Source: Flavobacteriaceae bacterium UBA3179 (GTDB lineage: Bacteria > Bacteroidota > Bacteroidia > Flavobacteriales > Flavobacteriaceae). From it: 50,750 nt of DNA. This document shows, piece by piece, positions 43,410-50,750 of this stretch. A program made the position numbers and the translations under genes. A model generated the notes under the pieces. It did not search any database, was not told where the DNA came from, and saw only the letters and a program-made list of their open reading frames with translations. Positions within the stretch are counted from its first letter, which is position 1, and each line of letters begins with the position of its first letter. Location of the stretch: positions 4,357-55,106 of the forward strand of contig DEXR01000008.1 of the NCBI GenBank assembly GCA_002364245.1, in the 5' to 3' direction.

Positions 43410-43931
43410 TTATTGATCCGAAACTTTTATGTTAAAAGTTCCATCGTTTACAGTCACAGTGTCATTATTATCATCTAAATTATACCCTGTAAATGTGAAG
43501 GTTCCTTTTATGGTTTCACCATCAAAACTTGACACTTTCAACTCACCATTGTTACTTTGAGCATCCCCAACTGTGGTAAAAACAACTACAGTATTAGGAT
43601 CTGGATTATTTGGGTCTGGCAAATAACTATATGTCCCTATATTAGTAAAATTTAATTGATACGTGCCTTCTCCATCAAAACCTTGAATGATCATCTGTAG
43701 ATTTTCAGATTCACTAGTTCCGCCACTAACTGCAAGTGACTGACTAGCTCCATTATCGGTGATTACAGCTTTAACAGTTCCTGTTAAGCCTTCAAAAGAA
43801 TTGCCATCCACTTTTGCAGTAAAATCACCTTCACCACCTTGAGGGTCACTTCCGCCATCGTCATCACTTTTACATGATAATAATGATAGGCTTACAAATA
43901 GAATTAAAGAAATAGTTTTTAACGTTTTCAT
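43410..43931 (-). CDS. Small lipoprotein of unknown function
   Basis: The 173-residue lipoprotein (MKTLKTISLILFVSLSLLSC; Cys20 lipidation) has an acidic Asp/Gly linker after the cysteine (KSDDDGGSDPQGG) and then one beta-rich domain (FTAKVDGNSFEGLTGTVKA, MIIQGFDGEGTYQLNF, GTFTFTGYN). It resembles flavobacterial surface lipoproteins of the DUF6252 sort, without an assigned role. Operator D and a TTG-N20-CATCTTTG promoter lie upstream, matching the beta-propeller gene, so both are probably induced or repressed together. Confidence 0.85.
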   Translation of the reverse strand: MKTLKTISLILFVSLSLLSCKSDDDGGSDPQGGEGDFTAKVDGNSFEGLTGTVKAVITDNGASQSLAVSGGTSESENLQMIIQGFDGEGTYQLNFTNIGTYSYLPDPNNPDPNTVVVFTTVGDAQSNNGELKVSSFDGETIKGTFTFTGYNLDDNNDTVTVNDGTFNIKVSDQ

Positions 43932-43992
43932 AATTGTTGGGTTTTTGGTTATTGTATGCTACAAAGATGTGGCAGAACCCAACTTTAATCAA

Positions 43993-44008
43993 TACGGCAA
44001 TTGCCCTA
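43993..44008 (-). promoter_or_regulatory. Predicted response-regulator operator D (lipoprotein gene)
   Basis: TACGGCAATTGCCCTA is the same palindrome as site C in reverse orientation. On the minus strand TTG (43992-43990), 20 nt, and CATCTTTG (43969-43962) follow directly. The start codon is 61 nt away. Confidence 0.78.
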
Positions 44009-44056
44009 TTCTTATGTTTTACTGTGGTTTAGATATTTCAGAAGAATGCTTTTAAT

Positions 44057-45004
44057 CTAGAATTTAATGAAGGGAAGTTCTTTTTGAAGTGTTTCTATTT
44101 TCTTCTGAAGATTAATCTGAAACTTTTGGTGCGCCTCACCCGAAGGATTGAAAGGCCTATGTTTTAATCCACTTTGAATGGTTTCAATTTCTTTTTGAAG
44201 GTCTTCGGTTTCTGAAGCAATCCAAACTTCTTTAAAGCGTTCCCAAATAATGGAAATTGCGAGATTATTTGGATGAATCATATCTTCTTCGTAAAAACGA
44301 TAATCGCGCAACTCGTCCATCATAATTTCAAAAGAAGGAAAATAAAAAGCTTGCTTTTTACCTAAAATGGCATCGTGTAGGCCAGAAAGCAAATGTGCTT
44401 TGCTCTGCATATTTTCTACAAAACCGTCTTTGATGTGCCGAACTGGCGAAACGGTGGAAATAATCGTAGCCTTAGGGTTTACAGTTTTAATAAGTGTAAG
44501 AGTATTTTCTATTGTGGCAGAAACTTCTTCAACAGAAAGCAGTTCTTTTAAAAACCTTTTCTGAGGAATTTTATGGCAGTTGGCTACAATTGCGTCGGTT
44601 TCAATAAAACGATATACCCAAGCTGTCCCGAAGGTTAAAATAATATGGGAAGCTTGCTCAAGGTAGGTTTTTAAACTTTTTAAATTACCATTTAAATTTG
44701 AAATAAAAGCACCTTTATCACTCGTTGAAAGTTTTGAATGTACCTCAAAACAATGCCATTGTTCGTTATGTTGAAAGATATCTGCTTCAGTAAATAAATC
44801 TTCATTAATGGCTCGTGTCACTAACTTTTCAATCGCAACCGGATGAAATACAATCCCAAATGGATTTTGAAGGTTCTGAAATTTATAATATTCAAGTTTT
44901 TCTCCAATATTCTCCGTAAAACAAGACCCCATCAACAGGACTTTAGATGTATAATCTATCTGATTCTGTTGTGGGGTTAGTGCTATTTGCGTTTGTAATT
45001 TCAA
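44057..45004 (-). CDS. GSCFA-domain protein
   Basis: The 315-residue protein carries the defining motif GSCFTENIG at about residues 26-34, plus NPFGIVFHP and the C-terminal HPN of EEDMIHPNNLA, which fits an SGNH-hydrolase-like fold (Ser in GSC, Asp/His in DMIHP). The family is mostly uncharacterised; esterase or acetyl-hydrolase activity is plausible. No signal peptide is seen. It starts 2 nt after the alaS stop on the same strand, an arrangement that suggests co-transcription with alaS. Confidence 0.9.
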   Translation of the reverse strand: MKLQTQIALTPQQNQIDYTSKVLLMGSCFTENIGEKLEYYKFQNLQNPFGIVFHPVAIEKLVTRAINEDLFTEADIFQHNEQWHCFEVHSKLSTSDKGAFISNLNGNLKSLKTYLEQASHIILTFGTAWVYRFIETDAIVANCHKIPQKRFLKELLSVEEVSATIENTLTLIKTVNPKATIISTVSPVRHIKDGFVENMQSKAHLLSGLHDAILGKKQAFYFPSFEIMMDELRDYRFYEEDMIHPNNLAISIIWERFKEVWIASETEDLQKEIETIQSGLKHRPFNPSGEAHQKFQINLQKKIETLQKELPFIKF

Positions 45005-45006
45005 GA

Positions 45007-47616
45007 TTATAAGATATAGTCTTTTGCTTTGTTCAATGCTTCATTTATACCTTCTGGGTTTTTCCCTCCAGCTGTTGCGAAAAACGGCTGTCCGCCACCG
45101 CCACCTTGAATGTGTTTTCCAAGTTCGCGTACTATTTGTCCTGCGTTCAACTTTTTATCGGTTGCTAAATCCTTAGAGATATAGCACGTAAGCAACGCTT
45201 TCCCATTTTGTTTTGATCCGAATAAAATAAAAAGGTTGTCAATTTCTCCACCCATTTCAAAAGCTAAATCTTTCATTCCGGAAGCATCTAAATCTACTTC
45301 TTTCGCTAAAAAGTTAATGCCGTTTACGGTTTCAAGCTCGTTTTTTAAATCGCCTTTTAGGTTTTTAGCTTTATCTTTTAATAATTCCTGAACTTGCTTC
45401 TGTAGCGCAGTGTTTTCTTCTTGTAAATTACTTACTGCCTTAACAGGGTTTTGAGCGTTCAACGTTTTCTTTATCTCTGCATATTCGTTACTTCTATCTA
45501 TGAAATAGTTTTTTGCAAATTCACCGGTAATGGCTTCTATTCTTCTAATTCCACTAGCGACAGAACTTTCTGAAGTAATTATAAAATGCCAAATATTCCC
45601 TGTGTTAGGTACGTGCGTTCCGCCACAAAGTTCCATTGAGTTTCCAAAACGGATGGTACGAACGGCATCACCGTACTTTTCACCAAACAAGGCTACTGCT
45701 CCTTCATCTATTGCCTGCTGATAAGGTATTCCTCGTTGTTCTTCCAAAGCAAGGTTTTCATGGATGCGAGCATTTACAAAATCTTCCACTTGCTTAAGTT
45801 CTTCATCACTTACTTTACTGAAATGTGAAAAATCGAACCGCAAATACTTATTGTGAACCAAAGAACCTTTTTGCGCTACGTGATCACCCAAAACATTCCG
45901 CAGGCCTTGGTGTAACAAGTGGGTTGCAGTATGGTTAGAAGCTGTGTTAGATCTATGCTGCGGGTTTACCACCGCTTTAAAACTTGACTCGGGGTTTCGA
46001 GGCAGATTTTTAGCAAAATGGATAATCAAATTGTTTTCCTTCTTGGTGTCAACAATATAAATGACTTCTCCATCGGATGCTTCCAAGTAGCCTTTATCAC
46101 CTATTTGACCACCGCCTTCTGCATAAAAAGGTGTTAAGTTGAACACCAATTGATACAATTCACCTTCTTTTTTGCTTTCAACCTTACGGTATCGTGTTAT
46201 TTTTACTTGAGTCTCTAAGGTGTCGTAGCCTACAAATTCTTCTACATCGTCTTCATGTAAAATAACCCAATCACCTGTTTCTATTTTTGTGGCAGCTCTA
46301 GAACGCTCCTTCTGTTTTTGTAGTTCGGTTTCAAATTCCTTTTCATTTAATTCATATCCGCGCTCTCTTAAAATTAAGGCGGTTAAATCGATTGGAAAAC
46401 CGTAGGTATCATATAATTCAAAGGCTTTTTTACCTGAAATGGTTTTACTGGAAGCGTTTGAAATCACATTTTCCAGCAACACGAGACCTTGATCTAGGGT
46501 GCGTAGAAAAGATTGTTCTTCTTCACGAATTACATTGGCAATCAAGTTTTTTTCTGAAACAAGCTCTGGGAAGGTTTCGCCCAATTGCTTCACTAATGTA
46601 TCTGTTAATTTGTAAATAAAAGGTTCTTTTTTATCCAAGAATGTAAATCCATATCGAATGGCGCGTCTTAAAATACGACGTATCACATAACCTGCTCCCG
46701 TATTGGAAGGCAATTGTCCATCTGCAATGGAAAAGGCAACCGCACGAACGTGATCTGAAATCACACGAATAGCAATGTCTTTTTCTTCCTCATTGCCATA
46801 TTTGGTGTTTGTAATCGCTTCTATTTCGCGAATTAACGGTGTAAATACATCGGTATCGTAATTACTCTTCTTGTCTTGAAGCACCATACACAAACGCTCA
46901 AAACCCATTCCGGTATCTACGTGCTGTGCGGGTAATTTTTCAAGACTGCCGTTGGCCTTTCGGTTAAATTGCATAAAAACCAAATTCCAAATTTCCACTA
47001 CTAGTGGGTGATCTGCATTCACTAGCTCAGCTCCAGGTACTTTCGCTTTTTCTTCATCAGAACGAAGATCTACGTGAATTTCGCTACACGGCCCACAAGG
47101 TCCTTGCTCACCCATTTCCCAGAAGTTATCTTTTTTATCACCATTTAAAATTCGATCTTCGGCAATATGTTGTTTCCAGAAATTATAAGCTTCCGTATCC
47201 CTATCTAACCCTTCAGATTTATCCCCTTCAAAAATAGTTACGTAGAGTTTGTCTTTATCTATTTTAAAAACTTCAGTTAAAAGTTCCCACGACCAAGCAA
47301 TGGCTTCTTCTTTAAAATAATCGCCAAAACTCCAGTTTCCTAACATTTCGAACATCGTATGGTGGTACGTATCCATCCCTACTTCTTCCAGGTCGTTGTG
47401 TTTACCACTAACGCGAAGACATTTTTGAGTATCGGTTACGCGAGTATTTTTAGGATCGCTGTTTCCGAGGAAAAACTCTTTAAATTGATTCATCCCCGCA
47501 TTGGTAAACATTAAGGTTGGGTCGTCCTTAATTACCATAGGCGCTGAGGGAACAACGGTGTGTTGTTTCGATTTAAAAAATTCAAAAAAAGTGGATCTTA
47601 TTTCCTTAGATTTCAT
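45007..47616 (-). CDS. alaS: Alanyl-tRNA synthetase
   Basis: The 869-residue class II synthetase charges tRNA-Ala. The N-terminal catalytic core shows [32 protein letters not shown] and [14 protein letters not shown]. The editing domain shows HTATHLLHQ and the zinc-type Cys-His motif CGGTHV, and the C-terminal oligomerisation domain shows [14 protein letters not shown]. Length and motifs are normal. It is divergent from the M23 peptidase gene and is preceded by a good promoter (47632-47659). Confidence 0.97.
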   Translation of the reverse strand: MKSKEIRSTFFEFFKSKQHTVVPSAPMVIKDDPTLMFTNAGMNQFKEFFLGNSDPKNTRVTDTQKCLRVSGKHNDLEEVGMDTYHHTMFEMLGNWSFGDYFKEEAIAWSWELLTEVFKIDKDKLYVTIFEGDKSEGLDRDTEAYNFWKQHIAEDRILNGDKKDNFWEMGEQGPCGPCSEIHVDLRSDEEKAKVPGAELVNADHPLVVEIWNLVFMQFNRKANGSLEKLPAQHVDTGMGFERLCMVLQDKKSNYDTDVFTPLIREIEAITNTKYGNEEEKDIAIRVISDHVRAVAFSIADGQLPSNTGAGYVIRRILRRAIRYGFTFLDKKEPFIYKLTDTLVKQLGETFPELVSEKNLIANVIREEEQSFLRTLDQGLVLLENVISNASSKTISGKKAFELYDTYGFPIDLTALILRERGYELNEKEFETELQKQKERSRAATKIETGDWVILHEDDVEEFVGYDTLETQVKITRYRKVESKKEGELYQLVFNLTPFYAEGGGQIGDKGYLEASDGEVIYIVDTKKENNLIIHFAKNLPRNPESSFKAVVNPQHRSNTASNHTATHLLHQGLRNVLGDHVAQKGSLVHNKYLRFDFSHFSKVSDEELKQVEDFVNARIHENLALEEQRGIPYQQAIDEGAVALFGEKYGDAVRTIRFGNSMELCGGTHVPNTGNIWHFIITSESSVASGIRRIEAITGEFAKNYFIDRSNEYAEIKKTLNAQNPVKAVSNLQEENTALQKQVQELLKDKAKNLKGDLKNELETVNGINFLAKEVDLDASGMKDLAFEMGGEIDNLFILFGSKQNGKALLTCYISKDLATDKKLNAGQIVRELGKHIQGGGGGQPFFATAGGKNPEGINEALNKAKDYIL

Positions 47617-47631
47617 GCGTTATATTTTATT

Positions 47632-47659
47632 CAAAATTAGTGATTAAGGCAAAACGCAA
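47632..47659 (-). promoter_or_regulatory. Predicted alaS promoter
   Basis: On the minus strand, TTG (47659-47657), 17 nt, and TAATTTTG (47639-47632) match the Bacteroidota consensus; the alaS ATG is 15 nt further. A divergent TATATTTG (47669-47676) points to the M23 gene. Confidence 0.65.
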
Positions 47660-47736
47660 AACAATTTCTATATTTGTAATTCGTTATCCAAAGGTTAGCG
47701 CTGCCCATCAACCGCAAAAATAGGATTTTTTAACGT

Positions 47737-48714
47737 ATGTCTAAGGTTAAATATTACTACGATAGTGAAACACTTTCGTATCGTAAAATTGAAAAGAAAA
47801 AAGGCCGTAAGCTTGGTATCATACTATTGAGCCTTCTCGGTACTTTATTAGCGGGTTTTTTAGTGTTTTTAGTATACATAAATCTTCCTTATGTAGAGAC
47901 ACCTAAGGAAAAATCGCTTAAACGGGAACTGGCTAATATGGAACTTCAATATGAACTTCTGAACAAAAAAATGGCTGAAGCAGAAAATGTACTTTCAGAA
48001 GTTGCCGAACGCGATAACAATCTATATAGAGTTTACTTTGAAGCAAACCCAATACCTGAAGAACAACGAAAAGCTGGATTTGGTGGTGTAAACCGTTACA
48101 AAAATTTAGAAGGGTTTGACAATTCCAAACTAATAATAAACACCAGCGAACGGTTGGATATATTGACCAAGCAGATTGTAGTTCAGTCCCGTTCTTTGGA
48201 TGAAGTTTCGCAACTTGCAGAAGAGAAAGAAGAACTATTAGCAGCAATTCCTGCTATTCAACCTGTAAAAAATGAAGACCTCACTCGTATGGCTTCCGGC
48301 TACGGATACCGTACCGATCCTTTTACAAAAGCACGTAAATTTCACTACGGAATGGATTTTACCTCGCCTAGAGGAACTCCCGTTTATGCTTCAGGGGACG
48401 GAGTTGTAAGTCGTGCCGATAATAATGCTACTGGCTATGGAAACCACATTCGAATTGACCACGGTTATGGTTACGAAAGCTTGTATGCACATCTTTATAA
48501 ATATAATGTTCGAAAAGGGCAACTAGTAAAAAGAGGTGATTTAATAGGTTTTGTAGGGAGTACTGGCCGCTCTGAGGCACCACACCTTCACTATGAAGTT
48601 TTTAAAGATGACGAACGTATTAACCCTATTAATTTTTACTACGGAAACTTGACACCTGAAGAATTTGCTGAAATGCAAAAACAAGCGCAACAAGAAAACC
48701 AATCATTAGATTAA
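47737..48714 (+). CDS. Membrane-anchored M23 family metallopeptidase
   Basis: The 325-residue protein has a short cytoplasmic N-terminus, one membrane helix (about 26-48, LGIILLSLLGTLLAGFLVFLVYI), a periplasmic coiled coil (about 60-200) and a C-terminal LytM/M23 domain (about 200-300). The zinc motif HxxxD is in FHYGMDF and the HxH motif in APHLHYE. Such enzymes cut peptidoglycan cross-bridges or activate amidases during division and envelope remodelling. It is the first of a same-strand run to the window end. Divergence from alaS is a common flavobacterial arrangement. Confidence 0.94.
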   Translation: MSKVKYYYDSETLSYRKIEKKKGRKLGIILLSLLGTLLAGFLVFLVYINLPYVETPKEKSLKRELANMELQYELLNKKMAEAENVLSEVAERDNNLYRVYFEANPIPEEQRKAGFGGVNRYKNLEGFDNSKLIINTSERLDILTKQIVVQSRSLDEVSQLAEEKEELLAAIPAIQPVKNEDLTRMASGYGYRTDPFTKARKFHYGMDFTSPRGTPVYASGDGVVSRADNNATGYGNHIRIDHGYGYESLYAHLYKYNVRKGQLVKRGDLIGFVGSTGRSEAPHLHYEVFKDDERINPINFYYGNLTPEEFAEMQKQAQQENQSLD

Positions 48715-48776
48715 GAAGCAGTAAATTTATACCTTTAATAACTCGAACATTTTTAATTTACAATTCATACGCTACA

Positions 48777-49106
48777 ATGCACATTGACTTACCCGAAAAA
48801 AGATATTACAGCATAGGTGAAGTGGCCGAAGCTTTTGATGTAAACACTTCTCTTATCCGCTTTTGGGAAAAAGAATTCGACGCATTAAAACCGAAAAAAA
48901 ACGCTAAAGGAAACCGTAAATTTACGCAAGAGGACATTAAAAACTTGGAGTTTATTTATCACCTGGTTAAAGAGCGTGGCTTTACTCTCGAAGGCGCCAA
49001 AACTCATCTAAAAGAGAACAAACAAAAAACATTAAGCCGTTTCGAGATTATCCGTAAATTAGAAACAGTAAAAGCAGAATTGCTTAAAATAAAAGACCAA
49101 CTTTAA
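48777..49106 (+). CDS. MerR-family transcriptional regulator
   Basis: The 109-residue protein has the MerR winged helix at about 9-75 (YYSIGEVAEAFDVNTSLIRFWEKEF, NRKFTQEDIKNLEFIYHLV) and a short helical tail. There is no C-terminal effector domain and no Cys metal motif, so the trigger is unknown. It follows the M23 peptidase by 62 nt and precedes lemA by 10 nt, so it is probably in one operon with the envelope genes. Confidence 0.93.
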   Translation: MHIDLPEKRYYSIGEVAEAFDVNTSLIRFWEKEFDALKPKKNAKGNRKFTQEDIKNLEFIYHLVKERGFTLEGAKTHLKENKQKTLSRFEIIRKLETVKAELLKIKDQL

Positions 49107-49116
49107 AATATATATT

Positions 49117-49719
49117 ATGAAAAAATGGCTCATCCCCGTAATAATAATCGTTGCCCTTGTGGCAATTGGTGGATTTTGGTTTGTAAACGTTAACAATAGG
49201 CTTGTGCCTATGGATGAAAACGTTACCGCACAATGGGCAAATGTAGAAAGCTCATACCAACGTCGAGCAGACTTAATTCCCAATATTGTAAAAACCGCAA
49301 AAGGCTACGCAGAGTTTGAACAACAAACATTAACGCAGGTTATTGAAGCTAGAAGCAAAGCAACTTCGGTTACTATCGATCCTTCCAATATTACACCAGA
49401 ACAGTTGGCGCAATTTCAGCAAGCACAATCGGGGCTGACTTCCGCTCTATCAAGATTGTTAGCCACTTTTGAACGCTACCCAGACCTAAAAGCAAATGAA
49501 AACTTTAAGGAACTCATCAACGAGCTGGAACGCACTGAAAATCGAATCAATGTAGAACGGAATCGTTTTAATGATCAAGCTCGTATTTTTAATTCTGAAG
49601 TACGCCAATTTCCAACAACTATTGCAGCAAGCATCTTAGGTTTTGAAAGAAAAACTTATTTTGAAGCAGATGCTGGAAGTGAAGATGCACCCGAAGTAGA
49701 ATTTGATTTTAATAGCTAA
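49117..49719 (+). CDS. LemA family protein
   Basis: The 200-residue protein has an N-terminal membrane helix (about 4-24, LIPVIIIVALVAIGGFWFV) and the LemA helical core: NVESSYQRRADLIPNIVKTAKGYA, QQTLTQVIEARSKA, RYPDLKANENFKELINELERTENRINVERNRFND (in pieces) and YFEA at the end. The role is not settled; LemA is often beside TPM-domain genes, as here. It precedes the TPM gene by 14 nt and is probably co-expressed. Confidence 0.95.
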   Translation: MKKWLIPVIIIVALVAIGGFWFVNVNNRLVPMDENVTAQWANVESSYQRRADLIPNIVKTAKGYAEFEQQTLTQVIEARSKATSVTIDPSNITPEQLAQFQQAQSGLTSALSRLLATFERYPDLKANENFKELINELERTENRINVERNRFNDQARIFNSEVRQFPTTIAASILGFERKTYFEADAGSEDAPEVEFDFNS

Positions 49720-49733
49720 CAAGCCCTTTTTAT

Positions 49734-50171
49734 ATGTCTAAAGTAGAAGATTTCCTTTCCGCCGAAGCCGAAGGCGATATTATTGAAGCCATCCGCACAG
49801 CAGAAAAAAATACCTCTGGTGAAGTTCGTATACACCTAGAAGCACACAGCGAGATTGATCCTTTTGAACGCGCTGCCGAAGTTTTTGATATGTTGCACAT
49901 GAACAATACCAAACAAAGCAATGGTGTACTCATTTACGTTGCTGTAGAAGACCGCACGCTTGTAATTTTAGGCGATAGCGGCATAAACGATGTTGTGGCG
50001 CCCGATTTTTGGGAAAGTACCAAAGACACCATTATCAGTCAATTTAAGGAAGGTAATATGGAACAAGGTTTAATCGATGGTATTCTCATGGCAGGTGAAC
50101 AGCTTAAAAAACACTTTCCGTATCAAAAAGACGACAAAAACGAATTGCCTGATGATATTTCAGTAGGGTAA
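49734..50171 (+). CDS. TPM-domain protein without signal peptide
   Basis: The 145-residue protein consists of one TPM domain (about residues 10-130; IRTAEKNTSGEVRIHLEA, NGVLIYVAVEDRTLVILGDSGI and WESTKDTIISQF). TPM domains are proposed to be acid-phosphatase-like or to act with rhodopsin-like membrane proteins; function here is unknown. No signal peptide is seen, so it is probably cytosolic or peripheral. It follows lemA and precedes a second TPM gene by 23 nt. Confidence 0.92.
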   Translation: MSKVEDFLSAEAEGDIIEAIRTAEKNTSGEVRIHLEAHSEIDPFERAAEVFDMLHMNNTKQSNGVLIYVAVEDRTLVILGDSGINDVVAPDFWESTKDTIISQFKEGNMEQGLIDGILMAGEQLKKHFPYQKDDKNELPDDISVG

Positions 50172-50194
50172 ACTAATAAAATTTAATCAGGTGT

Positions 50195-50750
50195 ATGCCC
50201 AAATTATTTCAGAAATATAACGTTCTTTTACTTTTAATAGGATTTTTGTTTTTTTCTGAAATAAGTGTTGCGCAGTTTGATATTCCACCAAAGCCTACCA
50301 AACAAACAGAGCAGACTTCGTTATATGATTATATCGATTTGCTAAACTCTTCTCAGAAAACTAATCTTGAAAATAAATTACTTCGATACGCAGATTCCAC
50401 CTCAACACAGATTGTGGTTGCTATTATTAGCAGTACAAAAGGAGAGGACATTTCATTTTTAGGAGCCAAATGGGGACAAAAATGGGGCATCGGGCAAAAA
50501 GATGAAGATAATGGAATTCTAATCTTGCTCGCCAAAGACGACCGTAAAATAGACATCAATACTGGCTACGGTATCGAATACCGCATTACCGATTTAATGG
50601 CCGAACGCATCATTAATCGCATTATGATTCCCGAATTTAAAAAAGGGAATTTCTATTCGGGTTTAGACCAAGGAGCCGATGCTATTTTTGCAGCCTTGAA
50701 TGGTGAATTTAAGGAAGATCGAGACTTCAATAAAAAATCTAATGGCGGCC
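50195..50750 (+). CDS. Secreted TPM-domain protein, 3' end outside window
   Basis: The frame opens at the ATG at 50195 and is open to the window end (185 codons). A signal peptide covers about residues 1-28 (LLLLIGFLFFSEISVAQ), and a TPM domain begins at about 46 (DYIDLLNSSQKTNLENKLLRY, STQIVVAIISSTKG, NGILILLAKDDRKIDINTGYG in pieces). It probably continues with a C-terminal membrane helix and a Gly/Ser-rich tail, as in related YgcG-type proteins, but that is outside the window. It completes the lemA / TPM / TPM unit. Confidence 0.9.
   Translation, partial: MPKLFQKYNVLLLLIGFLFFSEISVAQFDIPPKPTKQTEQTSLYDYIDLLNSSQKTNLENKLLRYADSTSTQIVVAIISSTKGEDISFLGAKWGQKWGIGQKDEDNGILILLAKDDRKIDINTGYGIEYRITDLMAERIINRIMIPEFKKGNFYSGLDQGADAIFAALNGEFKEDRDFNKKSNGG

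Noticed and set aside
47680..47736. Possible leader element before the M23 gene (GC-richer stretch near 47695-47715)
   Set aside because: No stable hairpin, leader frame or known riboswitch motif was found.
1..50750. CRISPR arrays, tRNA or rRNA genes, prophage or insertion sequences
   Set aside because: No regularly spaced repeats, no cloverleaf or rRNA-like stretches, and no transposase, integrase or phage motifs were recognised in any frame.

Overview
The window looks like a chromosomal segment of a marine-type member of the Flavobacteriaceae (Bacteroidota). The DNA is AT-rich, start codons lack Shine-Dalgarno sequences, and many promoters carry the Bacteroidota -7 element TAnnTTTG. Typical lineage genes are present: gldA, a type IX secretion (T9SS) C-terminal domain, DUF3857 proteins, and a bifunctional DAHP synthase/chorismate mutase. 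No rRNA, tRNA, CRISPR, phage or insertion sequence was recognised. Almost all of it is core metabolism; the unusual content is regulatory.

Layout. 1-2035 (-): ECF sigma factor, single-pass anti-sigma-like protein and the start of a probable outer-membrane barrel. 2197-9755 (+): dtd, two DUF3857 exported proteins, a MazG-like hydrolase, a small membrane protein, aroA and queA. 9893-13854 (+): secreted lysyl-endopeptidase-like serine protease, rlmN and a long-chain polyprenyl diphosphate synthase. 13947-17071 (-): rsgA, DAHP synthase/chorismate mutase and pheA, preceded by a Phe/Tyr-rich leader peptide and a terminator (a transcription attenuator). 17107-18012 (+): gldA. 17993-21761 (-): two tandem copies of a PagL-like plus DUF2807 lipoprotein cassette. 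21791-33731 (-): a long sulfur/methionine cluster with a threonine dehydratase-like gene, cysH-like gene, Rrf2 regulator, metF, split metH, metZ-like gene, osmC-like gene, homoserine dehydrogenase, metX and metY, headed by a SAM-I riboswitch.

33732-34256 is the most information-dense intergenic stretch. It carries a SAM-I riboswitch on the minus strand for the met cluster and, divergently, a SAM-II-like long-loop riboswitch on the plus strand for metK. SAM synthesis and methionine/homocysteine synthesis would thus be controlled by two structurally unrelated SAM-sensing RNAs from one region.

35589-38158 holds a secreted amidase and a DUF302 lipoprotein. 38286-44008 (-) is a two-component locus: a NarL-type response regulator, a TPR histidine kinase, a small membrane protein, a beta-propeller protein and a small lipoprotein. 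Four near-identical 16-bp palindromes (consensus TAnGGCAATTGCCnTA) precede four of these genes, each 23 nt from a -7 box. I infer that they are the operators of a local regulon of the response regulator. 44057-50750 carries a GSCFA protein and alaS (-), then an M23 peptidase, MerR regulator, LemA and two TPM-domain proteins (+), the last cut by the window edge.
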